Positions 52,375 to 60,654 of a stretch of 64,000 bases of DNA are shown in pieces (position 1 is the stretch's first letter; each line of letters begins with the position of its first letter). The notes under the pieces are model-generated. The model had not been told where the DNA came from. It saw only the letters and a list, made by a program, of their open reading frames with translations, and did no database searches. Location: assembly GCA_942492715.1 (NCBI GenBank), contig CALOFW010000027.1:248001-312000 (forward strand), in the 5' to 3' direction. A program made the position numbers and the translations under genes. Source of the DNA: Sva-07 sp942492715 (GTDB lineage Bacteria; Actinomycetota; Acidimicrobiia; Acidimicrobiales; Ilumatobacteraceae).

Positions 52375-52835
52375 TCAGGGCCAGCGCCAGCGGTCGCGGT
52401 CGGCGCCGTCGGGGTCGTCGCGAACCCCGATGGTCGCGTCGAGCATCATGCAGGCCCGGTCGCGGGTCGAGTACGGCTGCCACTCGGGGAGTCCGGCGCC
52501 GTCGAGGTCTCCGGTGCGGGCGAAGGTCAGGATCGTGTCGCTCCACCGTCGGGAGAGATCGATCGCCGTGGCGTCGTCGCGGTCGTAGAGGCTGAATCCC
52601 ATCGGCCGATTGCCCGGTCCGACCCCGCCGACATCGGCGGCTGCATGGCTCGGTTCCCGAACCTCGTGGCGTCGAGCGTGCCGTCCCAACCCGAGCGCCA
52701 CTGCTCGGCAGGGATCGGCGCTCGGAACCGGAGATCGCCGACGGGTGCCTCGCCGAAATGGATGCCGCGGTACTGCTCGACGCCGAGCCGCTCGACGCCC
52801 TCGATGACGCCGTGGGGGGTGGTGCGTGTGGCCAT
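52375..52835 (-). pseudogene. carboxylesterase type B pseudogene with central deletion
   Basis: The first 65-70 codons from ATG 52835 encode a clear esterase N-terminus (TPHGVIEGVERLGVEQYRGI, HFGEAPVGDLRFRAPIPAEQ, then W...FGNRAMQPP). From about 52600 down to the stop at 52375, a different frame encodes a clear esterase C-terminus (SDTILTFARTGDLDGAGLPE, WQPYSTRDRACMMLDATIGV, RDDP). Full-length members have about 500 residues. Here about 350 central residues, including the nucleophile Ser motif and the catalytic Glu and His, are missing and the two ends are out of frame. The gene is therefore inactive. Confidence 0.8.
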
Positions 52836-52968
52836 GACGACGTTGTAGTGCCCTGCCACTCGCGGATCCCCAGCGTGCGCCGGTTGAGTGGCGTTCACGA
52901 GTGCACTATCGTCTCCGCGGGGGAGGACGAACATCGCGGCCACGGCTGCCTGATCGAGAGGGGACTCG

Positions 52969-53403
52969 ATGCACGTCCAGAACATCCTGAAGGTCAAGGG
53001 GACCGCAGTGGCAACGATCCATCCCGAGGCATCGCTCGGCGATGCGACCGCGTCGTTGCGCGATCATGGTGTCGGCGCGCTCGTGGTGAGCCGCGACGGG
53101 AGCACGATCGACGGCATCGTGTCGGAGCGCGACGTCGTCCGCGCGCTCGCCGCGCACGGTGGCTCGACGCTCGGTCGCGAGGTCGCCTCCGCGATGTCGA
53201 CGACCGTCACGACCTGCCACGCTCGCGACACCGTCGACCAGCTGATGTCGACGATGACCGAGCGGCGCGTACGTCACGTTCCCGTCGTCGATGATGCGGG
53301 GCGCCTCGAGGGCATCATCTCGATCGGCGACGTCGTGAAGGCTCGCGTCGGCCAACTCGAGATCGAGAACAGCCAACTCCACGACTACATCCAGGCCCGC
53401 TGA
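52969..53403 (+). CDS. protein of two CBS domains
   Basis: The 144-aa protein consists of a CBS pair. CBS1 covers about residues 7-65 (EASLGDATASLRDHGVGALV, GIVSERDVVRALAAHG), and CBS2 covers about 72-130 (TTCHARDTVDQLMSTMTERR, VRHVPVVDDAGRLEGIISIG, DVVKARV). Such stand-alone pairs bind AMP, ATP, NADH or SAM and regulate other proteins; the ligand here is unknown. AGAGGGG lies about 6 nt before the ATG. It is the last gene of the island and lies 168 bp upstream of fusA. Confidence 0.9.
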   Translation: MHVQNILKVKGTAVATIHPEASLGDATASLRDHGVGALVVSRDGSTIDGIVSERDVVRALAAHGGSTLGREVASAMSTTVTTCHARDTVDQLMSTMTERRVRHVPVVDDAGRLEGIISIGDVVKARVGQLEIENSQLHDYIQAR

Positions 53404-53571
53404 CGGACGCCCCTGCGACGCGCTGCTCCGCAGTCGAGCAGGAGGCCGACGTGTGCCACGCACCGTGGGCGGGGCGAAACCGCCGATACACTCGACGCTC
53501 GTGCCTGCGCACCTGAGACGCAGCACGGCAACCCCCCACCGTCGCCCCTTGACACGGAAGTGAAGTAGAAG

Positions 53572-55680
53572 ATGGCCAAGCGAGAGTTCCCCCTGGAGCG
53601 CACCCGGAACATCGGGATCATGGCGCACATCGATGCCGGCAAGACCACCACCACCGAGCGCATCCTCTACTACACCGGCAAGAGCTACAAGATCGGTGAG
53701 GTCCACGACGGCGCCGCCACCATGGACCACATGGCGCAGGAGCAGGAGCGCGGCATCACGATCACCTCCGCCGCCACCACCTGCGTGTGGAACGACCACC
53801 GGATCAACATCATCGACACCCCGGGCCACGTCGACTTCACGATCGAGGTCGAGCGCTCGCTGCGCGTGCTCGACGGTGCGGTCACCGTGTTCGACTCGGT
53901 CGCCGGCGTCGAGCCCCAGACCGAGACCGTGTGGCGTCAGGCCAACAAGTACAACGTGCCGCGCATGTGCTTCGTCAACAAGATGGACCGCATCGGCGCC
54001 GACTTCTATCGCACCGTGCAGATGGTGGAGGATCGCCTCCAGGCGAACCCCCTCGTGCTCCATCTGCCCATCGGTGCCGGTGGTCCCGAAGCGGTCAAGG
54101 CATTCGAGGGCTTGGTCGACATCGTCAGGATGAAGGCGCTGGTCTGGCGCGACATCGACGAGAAGGATCTCGGCGCGAAGTACGAGATCACCGACATTCC
54201 GGCCGACATGATCGAGCAGGCCAACGAGTACCGCGAGGCGATGATGGAGACCATCGCCACCCAGAGCGAAGAGCTGATGGACAAGTACCTCGAAGGTGAG
54301 GAGGTGTCCGAAGCCGACATCAAGAAGGCGATTCGTTCCGGCACGCTCGCCGGCGAATTCGTGCCGATCCTGTGCGGCTCGGCATTCAAGAACAAGGGTG
54401 TTCAGCCCATGCTCGACGCCGTGATCGACTTCCTGCCCAGCCCGCTCGACATCGAGCCGGCTCACGGCGTGGAGATCCGGGGCGGCGAGGAGCACGCGGT
54501 CACCCGCGGTCCGGAGGACAAGGAGTTCGCTGCGCTCGCGTTCAAGATCGTGGCCGACCCCTTCGGCAAGCTGACCTACTTCCGTGTCTACTCCGGCGAG
54601 ATCGGCAAGGGCGAAGAGGTCTACAACTCCACCAAGGAGGACCGCGAGCGCCTCGGCCGCATCCTGCTGATGCACGCCAACCAGCGTGAGGACCTCGACA
54701 TCGCCATGGCCGGTGACATCGTCGCTGGTCTCGGCTTCAAGAACGTCACCACCGGTGACACGCTCTGCGATCGCGACCATGCGGTCATCCTCGAGCGGAT
54801 GGAGTTCCCGGAGCCGGTGATCCACGTCGCCATCGAGCCGAAGACCAAGTCCGACCAGGAGAAGCTCGGCAAGGCGCTCAAGTCGCTGTCCGACGAGGAC
54901 CCGACCTTCCGCATCCGCTCGGACGAGGAGACCGGCCAGACGGTCATCTCCGGCATGGGCGAGCTGCACCTCGAGGTGCTCGTCGACCGCATGATGCGCG
55001 AGTTCTCCGTCGAGGCCACCGTCGGCAAGCCGCAGGTCGCCTACCGCGAGACGATCACCAAGCCGGTCTCCAATGTCGAGTACCGCCACATCAAGCAGTC
55101 CGGCGGTTCCGGCCAGTTCGCCGTGGTGAAGATCGACATGGCGCCGAACCCCGGTGGCGGCTACGAGTTCGAGGACAAGATCTCCGGCGGCAAGATCCCG
55201 CGCGAGTACATCAACCCGACCAACCAGGGTCTCCAGAGCTCGCTCGACAACGGCGTGCTCGCCGGGTACCCGACGGTCGACGTCAAGGTGTCGCTGGTCG
55301 ACGGCCAGTACCACGACGTCGACTCCTCCGAGATGGCCTTCAAGATCGCCGGCCAGATGGCCTTCCGCAAGGCCGCCGAGATGGCCAAGCCGGTCCTGAT
55401 GGAGCCGATCATGGCCGTCGAGGTGGTCACGCCCGAGGAGTACATGGGTGACGTGATGGGCGACCTGTCCAGCCGTCGCGGCCGCATCGGCAGCATGGAG
55501 GCCCGGGGCAACACGCAGGTCGTCAACGCGACCGTGCCGCTGTCGGAGATGTTCGGATACAGTACCGACCTTCGTTCCCGCACCCAGGGACGAGCCACCT
55601 ACACGATGCAGTTCTCGGAGTACCAGCAGGTGCCCGAAGCCATCGCCCAGGAAATCGTGAAGCGGGTCCGTGGCGAGTGA
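53572..55680 (+). CDS. fusA: elongation factor G
   Basis: The 702-aa translocation GTPase has standard length. G-domain motifs are AHIDAGKTTTTERILYYTG (18-36), DTPGHVDFTIEVERSLRVLD and NKMDRIGADFYR. The domain III-V regions include SGMGELHLEVLVDRMMREF and RGRIGSMEARGNTQVVNATV. Codon use is strongly C-ending, unlike the adjacent tuf. It is usually co-transcribed behind rpsG. Here it starts a new unit with tuf2 and rpsJ, and no good promoter could be fixed (a TACACT box lies at 53487-53492). Confidence 0.99.
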   Translation: MAKREFPLERTRNIGIMAHIDAGKTTTTERILYYTGKSYKIGEVHDGAATMDHMAQEQERGITITSAATTCVWNDHRINIIDTPGHVDFTIEVERSLRVLDGAVTVFDSVAGVEPQTETVWRQANKYNVPRMCFVNKMDRIGADFYRTVQMVEDRLQANPLVLHLPIGAGGPEAVKAFEGLVDIVRMKALVWRDIDEKDLGAKYEITDIPADMIEQANEYREAMMETIATQSEELMDKYLEGEEVSEADIKKAIRSGTLAGEFVPILCGSAFKNKGVQPMLDAVIDFLPSPLDIEPAHGVEIRGGEEHAVTRGPEDKEFAALAFKIVADPFGKLTYFRVYSGEIGKGEEVYNSTKEDRERLGRILLMHANQREDLDIAMAGDIVAGLGFKNVTTGDTLCDRDHAVILERMEFPEPVIHVAIEPKTKSDQEKLGKALKSLSDEDPTFRIRSDEETGQTVISGMGELHLEVLVDRMMREFSVEATVGKPQVAYRETITKPVSNVEYRHIKQSGGSGQFAVVKIDMAPNPGGGYEFEDKISGGKIPREYINPTNQGLQSSLDNGVLAGYPTVDVKVSLVDGQYHDVDSSEMAFKIAGQMAFRKAAEMAKPVLMEPIMAVEVVTPEEYMGDVMGDLSSRRGRIGSMEARGNTQVVNATVPLSEMFGYSTDLRSRTQGRATYTMQFSEYQQVPEAIAQEIVKRVRGE

Positions 55681-55760
55681 TCGCCGCTGAGCCGACGCAC
55701 AGCAGTTCTTTGACAACCCACATCTGACAAACAAGAAACGACATTGGAGTCGCACGCATC

Positions 55761-56945
55761 ATGAGCAAGCAGAAGTTCGAGCGCAACAAGCCGCATGTGA
55801 ACATCGGGACGATGGGTCATATCGATCATGGGAAGACGACGTTGACGGCGGCGATTTCGAAGACGTTGTCGGAGAAGGGGTTGGCTGATTTCGCGGCGTT
55901 TGACACGATTGACAAGGCGCCGGAGGAGAAGGCTCGTGGGATCACGATCTCGATTGCGCACATCGAGTACGAGACCGAGAAGCGGCATTATGCGCATGTG
56001 GACATGCCGGGTCATGCGGATTACATCAAGAACATGATCACGGGTGCTGCCCAGGTTGATGGTGCGATTCTGGTGGTGGCGGCGACTGATGGTCCGATGC
56101 CGCAGACGCGTGAGCATGTGTTGTTGGCGCGTCAGGTGGGTGTGCCGTACATCGTGGTGGCGTTGAACAAGGCGGACATGGTTGATGACGAGGAGCTCAT
56201 GGAGTTGGTGGAGCTCGAGGTTCGTGAGTTGTTGAACGAGTACGAGTTCCCTGGTGATGATGCTCCGGTGATCCAGGTGTCTGCGTTGAAGGCGTTGGAG
56301 GGTGACGCGGAGTGGCAGGAGAAGATCATGGAGCTGATGGATGCTTGTGATGAGTCGATTCCTGAGCCGGTGCGTGAGTTGGACAAGCCGTTCTTGATGC
56401 CGATCGAGGATGTGTTCACGATCACGGGTCGTGGCACGGTGGTGACGGGCAAGGTGGAGCAGGGGATCATTCACACCGGTGATGAGATCGAGATCGTCGG
56501 GTTGCGTGAGACGCAGAAGACGACGTGTACGGGTGTGGAGATGTTCCGCAAGTTGCTCGATGAGGGTCAGGCGGGTGACAACATCGGTGCGTTGTTGCGT
56601 GGTACGGCGAAGGAGGATGTGGAGCGTGGGCAGGTGTTGTGCAAGCCCGGCAGCATCACGCCGCACACGAATTTCGAGGGTCAGGTGTACATCTTGACCA
56701 AGGATGAGGGTGGGCGTCACAAGCCGTTCTTCAACAATTATCGGCCGCAGTTCTTCTTCCGTACGACTGATGTGACGGGCACGATCGAGTTGCCGGCTGG
56801 TACGGAGATGGTGATGCCTGGTGACAATGTGGAGATGACGGTGGAGTTGGGTAAGCCGATCGCGATGGACGAGGGTCTGCGGTTCGCGATTCGTGAGGGT
56901 GGTCGCACCGTGGGTGCTGGCCGCGTCACCAAGATCATCAAGTGA
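55761..56945 (+). CDS. tuf: elongation factor Tu, copy 2
   Basis: The 394-aa protein is identical to copy 1 at 31328-32512. The DNA appears identical as well, from the ATG through TGACCC after the stop, and diverges immediately on both sides. The unusual TTG/GAT/GGT/CGT-rich codon use is shared, so the pair has been homogenised recently or has been copied from one to the other. The position between fusA (80 bp upstream) and rpsJ (32 bp downstream) is the classical str/S10 place. The start ATG has a weak GGAG at 55746-55749 about 11 nt upstream. Confidence 0.98.
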   Translation: MSKQKFERNKPHVNIGTMGHIDHGKTTLTAAISKTLSEKGLADFAAFDTIDKAPEEKARGITISIAHIEYETEKRHYAHVDMPGHADYIKNMITGAAQVDGAILVVAATDGPMPQTREHVLLARQVGVPYIVVALNKADMVDDEELMELVELEVRELLNEYEFPGDDAPVIQVSALKALEGDAEWQEKIMELMDACDESIPEPVRELDKPFLMPIEDVFTITGRGTVVTGKVEQGIIHTGDEIEIVGLRETQKTTCTGVEMFRKLLDEGQAGDNIGALLRGTAKEDVERGQVLCKPGSITPHTNFEGQVYILTKDEGGRHKPFFNNYRPQFFFRTTDVTGTIELPAGTEMVMPGDNVEMTVELGKPIAMDEGLRFAIREGGRTVGAGRVTKIIK

Positions 56946-56977
56946 CCCCGGCGACCTGAGACAGAAACGACACTGAC

Positions 56978-57292
56978 ATGGCACAGAGCATCAGAATCCG
57001 CCTGAAGGCGTTCGACCACGAGATCATCGACCAGTCGACGAAGAAGATCGTCGAGACGGTGACTCGCACCGACGCCACCGTGCGCGGCCCGATCCCGCTG
57101 CCCACCGACAAGCACCGCTACACGGTCATCCGTGGCCCGCACGTCGACAAGGACAGCCGCGAGCACTTCGAGATGCGGGTGCACAAGCGTCTCATCGACA
57201 TCGTCAACCCGAACGGCAAGACCATCGACAGCCTGCAGCGCATCGAACTGCCCGCCGGCGTCGACATCGAGATCAAGATCCAGAACGCCTGA
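56978..57292 (+). CDS. rpsJ: 30S ribosomal protein S10 (NusE)
   Basis: The 104-aa protein of the 30S head also binds NusB and the NusG KOW domain during transcription. Family blocks are IRIRLKAFDHEIIDQSTKKI, GPIPLPTDKHRYTVIRGPHV and FEMRVHKRLIDIVNP. In most genomes rplC follows directly. Here a terminator and four unrelated genes (about 4.5 kb) stand between. Confidence 0.98.
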   Translation: MAQSIRIRLKAFDHEIIDQSTKKIVETVTRTDATVRGPIPLPTDKHRYTVIRGPHVDKDSREHFEMRVHKRLIDIVNPNGKTIDSLQRIELPAGVDIEIKIQNA

Positions 57293-57304
57293 GCCGTCAC
57301 ATGC

Positions 57305-57317
57305 GGGGTCTGACCCC
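57305..57317. repeat. GGGGTCTGACCCC palindrome copy after rpsJ
   Basis: GGGGTCTGACCCC, 12 bp after the rpsJ stop, is the same core as in the repeats at 306-318 and 40713/40776. Here it lacks the long flanking arms. Confidence 0.7.
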
Positions 57318-57353
57318 AGGTGCGACGCACGACTCCGGTTGTGAAAGAGGTGT

Positions 57354-57382
57354 GAACAGCGGCCCCGACGGGGTCGCTGTTC
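57354..57382 (+). terminator. hairpin terminator after rpsJ
   Basis: GAACAGCGGCCCC pairs with GGGGTCGCTGTTC over 13 bp (one G-T pair) with loop GAC, followed by CCGTTT. It ends the fusA-tuf-rpsJ unit and so separates rpsJ from rplC. Confidence 0.8.
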
Positions 57383-57393
57383 CCGTTTACGGG

Positions 57394-57399
57394 TAGACA
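57394..57399 (+). promoter_or_regulatory. leaderless -10 box of the HtrA-like protease gene
   Basis: TAGACA is followed by 7 nt and the ATG at 57407, directly after the rpsJ terminator. Confidence 0.45.
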
Positions 57400-57406
57400 T
57401 GGACTC

Positions 57407-58555
57407 ATGAGTGCGCTGCCGCCCCCGGCTCCCGGCGTCACGCCGGTTCCGACGCCATCGGCCGCCAAGCGCGCTCGGCGACGTGGCGCGTCGCTGATCG
57501 TGGCTGTCGCCGCGGTCGCATGGGTTGCGGGACTCACCGGGGCACTCGTGGGCAGCCAGCTCTCCGACTGGCTCGACTCGCCGCCGAAGAGCGCGAGCGA
57601 CGAGCCGATCAACGTGTCGGATGCGACCGGCCCGATCGAGGCCCGCCTCGATGTCGCCAAGGTCATCGATCACATGGCTGCCTCGGTTGTGACGATCAGT
57701 GCCGACGTGGAGAGCTCGCTGGGGACGGGGCAGTCGGTCGGCACCGGGGTGATCGTGTCCTCCGACGGCGAGATCCTCACCAACGCCCACGTGGTCGCCG
57801 GGGCATCGGAGATCCGTGTGCGTCTGGCGGGAGAGACCGAGCCACGTGAGGCACGTCTGCTCGCCAGCGATCCGGGCAACGACCTCGCGCTGCTTCGGAT
57901 GAGCGGCGGTGGTTTCGACGCGGCGGTCTTCGCCGATCCCGACAACGTCCGTCTCGGCGACGAAGTCGTCGCCATCGGCTTCGCGCTCGGCCTCGACGGT
58001 GACCCCTCGGTCACGCTCGGCATCGTCTCGGCGCTCGACCGAACGATCGGCACCGACGGAGCGTTCCTCGACGGCCTGATCCAGACCGATGCAGCGATCT
58101 CGTCGGGCAACTCCGGCGGACCGCTCGTGAACGCACGCGGTGAGGTCGTCGGCATCAACACCGCGGTCGCCCGCGACACGGCCACGTCCGCCGCCACCAA
58201 CGTCGGGTTCGCGATCAGCGCCAAAGAGGCGCTGCCGGTGATCGAGGCGCTCCGGCTGCAGGCCGGGGGCGATCCCCGCGCCGAGGGGTACCTCGGCGTG
58301 GAGCTCGGCGATCGCCGCGACGGTGGGCAAGGGGCAGTGATTCAGAGCGTGCAGGACGGCACACCCGCCGACGACGCCGGCGTCGAGGCCGGTGATCTCG
58401 TCGTCGCTGCCGACGGCGTCGCCATCGATGGTGCCACCGGGCTCATCGCAACGATCCGCGACCTGCAGCCCGGCGACTCCACCACGATCACGGTGATCCG
58501 GGACTCCGAGCGCATCGAGCTCACGGTCACGCTCACCGATCGCCCCGAGGACTGA
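57407..58555 (+). CDS. HtrA/DegP-like membrane-anchored serine protease
   Basis: The 382-aa protein has a Pro-rich cytoplasmic N-terminus and one transmembrane helix (LIVAVAAVAWVAGLTGALVG, 30-49). A trypsin-like domain (90-275) follows with a complete catalytic triad: His128 (TNAHVVA), Asp159 (DPGNDLALLRM) and Ser236 (SSGNSGGPLVN). A C-terminal PDZ domain (285-375) contains GYLGVELGD and GTPADDAGVEAGDLVVAADG. This is the typical actinobacterial HtrA layout for envelope protein quality control, with the protease outside the membrane. The start has TAGACA 7 nt upstream. A hairpin follows the stop. Confidence 0.94.
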   Translation: MSALPPPAPGVTPVPTPSAAKRARRRGASLIVAVAAVAWVAGLTGALVGSQLSDWLDSPPKSASDEPINVSDATGPIEARLDVAKVIDHMAASVVTISADVESSLGTGQSVGTGVIVSSDGEILTNAHVVAGASEIRVRLAGETEPREARLLASDPGNDLALLRMSGGGFDAAVFADPDNVRLGDEVVAIGFALGLDGDPSVTLGIVSALDRTIGTDGAFLDGLIQTDAAISSGNSGGPLVNARGEVVGINTAVARDTATSAATNVGFAISAKEALPVIEALRLQAGGDPRAEGYLGVELGDRRDGGQGAVIQSVQDGTPADDAGVEAGDLVVAADGVAIDGATGLIATIRDLQPGDSTTITVIRDSERIELTVTLTDRPED

Positions 58556-58560
58556 CCCGA

Positions 58561-58589
58561 CGCTCCCTGCCCGGCCCCGGGTGGGAGCG
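58561..58589. terminator. hairpin terminator after the protease gene
   Basis: CGCTCCC (58561-58567) pairs with GGGAGCG (58583-58589), and an inner CCCGG/CCGGG extends the stem. It begins 6 bp after the protease stop. Confidence 0.65.
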
Positions 58590-58599
58590 GCGTGCTGCG

Positions 58600-58605
58600 T
58601 ACTGT
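58600..58605 (+). promoter_or_regulatory. leaderless -10 box of the hydrolase gene
   Basis: TACTGT is followed by 7 nt and the ATG at 58613. Confidence 0.45.
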
Positions 58606-58612
58606 GGCCGCG

Positions 58613-59803
58613 ATGGACGAGATGCTCGGTGGTGCCCGCCCGTTCGGCCTCGGGTACTGGCCGCTCCCCGAGGATGCCCCCGACGTCGAGGTCCGACGCG
58701 AGGCGGTTCGTCTCGTGTCGCCCGACGGCGCGCTCGTGCGCGGTGTGCTCTGGACCCCGCCCACGGGCACCGCCTGGAAGACCGCGGTGATCCTGTCGCA
58801 CCCGCGAGGTGACTTCAGCGTGCACTACGCCTGCCCGCTGCTCGCGGCGGCCGGCTACGCCGTTCTCGGCTTCGGAACGCGCTACATGAACAACGACACC
58901 GACTGTCTGCACGAGGCGTGCATCAACGATGTCCGGACCGCGCACGACGAGATGATCCGCCGAGGCGCCGAGGCCGTGGTCCTGCTCGGCAACTCCGGTG
59001 GTGGCTCTCTGATGGCGATGGCCAGCGCCGAGCTGGGTATCGGCGACGGCTGGATCGGCATGGCGGCGCACCCGGGGGAGGGGGTGTTCATGCTGCAGGT
59101 GATCGACCCGTCGGTCGCCGACGAGCACGACCCCTTCTCGACCGTGCCCGAACTCGACATGTACCACCCCGACAACGGGTGGCGGCCATGGCCCGAGCCG
59201 TGCAGCTACGACCCGGCGTGGGTGGCCACCTATCGGCAGGCGCAGCGGGAACGAGTCGCCCGTCTCGATGCGATCGCCGAGGCGTCGATCGCCGAGGCCG
59301 GCGACGTCGTGCCCGAGCTGCGCACCGTCGACAAGACGACCGATCCCGCTCGATGGCGTGAGCTGCGTCGACGGGCGGTGTTCACGAAGTACCTGACGAT
59401 CTACCGAACGCTCGCCGACCCCGCCTACCTCGACCTGTCGATCGATCCCGACGACCGACCGATGGGTTCGCTGTTCGCGTTCCCCGACCCGTTCGACGCC
59501 AACTACGGCCGCGGCGGCCTGGCCCGCACGATGACGGCCCGCGGATGGCTCAGCACATGGTCGGGCCTGTCGAGCCGGGCCAAGCTCGCGGACACGATGC
59601 CCGACGTCACGGTGCCGACGATGCTCGTGCATCCGACCGCCGATACCGAGATCCGCGTCTGGCAGGCGAAGGAGATCGTCGACGCCGCGGGTGCCGACGA
59701 CGTCACGTACCTCGAGATGAAGAGCGCCCCGCACTATCTCGAGGGTCACCGACCCGAGGCGATGGCGGCGGTCGCCGACTGGCTCGACGCCCGCTTCCCG
59801 TGA
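58613..59803 (+). CDS. alpha/beta-hydrolase-fold protein
   Basis: The protein of about 396 aa has the alpha/beta-hydrolase signs. These are a beta-strand leading to AVILSHPRGDFSVHYACPLL, the nucleophile elbow LLGNSGGGSLMAMASAELG (G-N-S-G-G), and a C-terminal strand VPTMLVHPTADTEIR followed by SAPHYLEGHRPEAM with the likely catalytic His. A large helical cap of about 130 residues (YDPAWVATYRQAQRERVARL) lies between. The substrate is unknown. ATG 58613 was preferred to GTG 58592 because of the TACTGT box; the GGGAG before the GTG is part of the preceding hairpin. The stop abuts the convergent LysE-type gene. Confidence 0.8.
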   Translation: MDEMLGGARPFGLGYWPLPEDAPDVEVRREAVRLVSPDGALVRGVLWTPPTGTAWKTAVILSHPRGDFSVHYACPLLAAAGYAVLGFGTRYMNNDTDCLHEACINDVRTAHDEMIRRGAEAVVLLGNSGGGSLMAMASAELGIGDGWIGMAAHPGEGVFMLQVIDPSVADEHDPFSTVPELDMYHPDNGWRPWPEPCSYDPAWVATYRQAQRERVARLDAIAEASIAEAGDVVPELRTVDKTTDPARWRELRRRAVFTKYLTIYRTLADPAYLDLSIDPDDRPMGSLFAFPDPFDANYGRGGLARTMTARGWLSTWSGLSSRAKLADTMPDVTVPTMLVHPTADTEIRVWQAKEIVDAAGADDVTYLEMKSAPHYLEGHRPEAMAAVADWLDARFP

Positions 59804-60436
59804 TCAGTCGCGGCGGCTGATCGCCAGGCGCACGCCGAGCGCGGCGATGGCGAGCCCGCCCGCACCACCGAGGCGTTCGAGTCGCCGCGGCGAGCGGGCG
59901 AACCAGGATCGCGCCGTGCCGGCCGCGAGCCCCCACACGCTGTCGGATGTCAGGGCGACCGCCGTGAAGACGAGCCCGAGCACGGCCATCTGGATCGCTG
60001 CGGGCGCAGCGTCGGAGCGAACGTACTGGGGGAGTACGGCGGCGAAGAACACGATCGTCTTGGGGTTCGAGATGCCGACGACGAAACCGTCGAGCAGGAT
60101 CGATCGGTGCGGCTGGATCTCGGTGGCGTCGGTCACCTGGGCGAGTTCACGGCGCCGACGAAGGGTCTGGATGCCGAGCCACACCAGGTAGAGCGCGCCG
60201 ACGAGTTTCACCGTGTTGTAGGCCAGCACCGATCGTTCGAGCAGCGCGCCCACCCCGACGGCGACGAGCAGGACCTGCACGTAGAACCCGGCCGCGTTGC
60301 CGAGCACCGTGAGCAGGGCAGCCCGTCGTCCGTAGGCGAGTGCGCGGCTCACCACGAACATCACGCTCGGGCCCGGGATGATGATGATCGCGAAGGCCAG
60401 CACTGCGAATGCCGCGAGTGCATCAGGAGTGGGCAC
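59804..60436 (-). CDS. LysE/RhtB-family amino acid exporter
   Basis: The 210-aa protein has about six helices and the family hallmark in helix 1, IIIIPGPSVMFVVSRALAYG, followed by AALLTVLGNAAGFYVQVLLV and LVGALYLVWLGIQTLRRRRE. Also typical are DGFVVGISNPKTIVFFAAVL and the Pro-Gln-Tyr after it. Members export lysine, homoserine, threonine or similar compounds; the substrate here is unknown. The GTG start at 60436 has CAAGAT 6 nt upstream. The 218 bp before it hold a small hairpin (GGTACTC/GAGTACC, 60584-60608) but no gene. Confidence 0.92.
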   Translation of the reverse strand: MPTPDALAAFAVLAFAIIIIPGPSVMFVVSRALAYGRRAALLTVLGNAAGFYVQVLLVAVGVGALLERSVLAYNTVKLVGALYLVWLGIQTLRRRRELAQVTDATEIQPHRSILLDGFVVGISNPKTIVFFAAVLPQYVRSDAAPAAIQMAVLGLVFTAVALTSDSVWGLAAGTARSWFARSPRRLERLGGAGGLAIAALGVRLAISRRD

Positions 60437-60442
60437 GGTGGC

Positions 60443-60448
60443 ATCTTG
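60443..60448 (-). promoter_or_regulatory. weak leaderless -10 box of the LysE-type gene
   Basis: On the minus strand CAAGAT is followed by 6 nt and the GTG start. Confidence 0.3.
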
Positions 60449-60654
60449 CCTCTTCGATCACGGCCCGGTCCAGCGGTTTGAGGTCAGGGTCGGGTTGCGT
60501 CGAACGGAGTGGACATCGTGTCCGCGACGACGACGCGAACGCGTGGTGCGATCGGGCCCTCCGAGAACGACGCCCTCGGATCGGGGTACTCGGCGGGGCT
60601 CGGAGTACCGGGTCGCGAGCCTCCCCGAGCACGGTCGCCCGAAACCGTGGGTGA

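Noticed and set aside
53549..53554. TTGACA just upstream of fusA as a promoter
   Set aside because: A -10 box at normal spacing would fall inside the fusA start codon region, and no suitable hexamer is there.
58592..58594. GTG 58592 as start of the hydrolase gene
   Set aside because: The apparent GGGAG ribosome site is the arm of the preceding hairpin, and ATG 58613 has a TACTGT box at the leaderless distance.
60437..60654. 218-bp gap between the LysE-type and SDR genes searched for a gene
   Set aside because: The open frames there lack starts and codon character; only a 7-bp hairpin (60584-60608) was seen.
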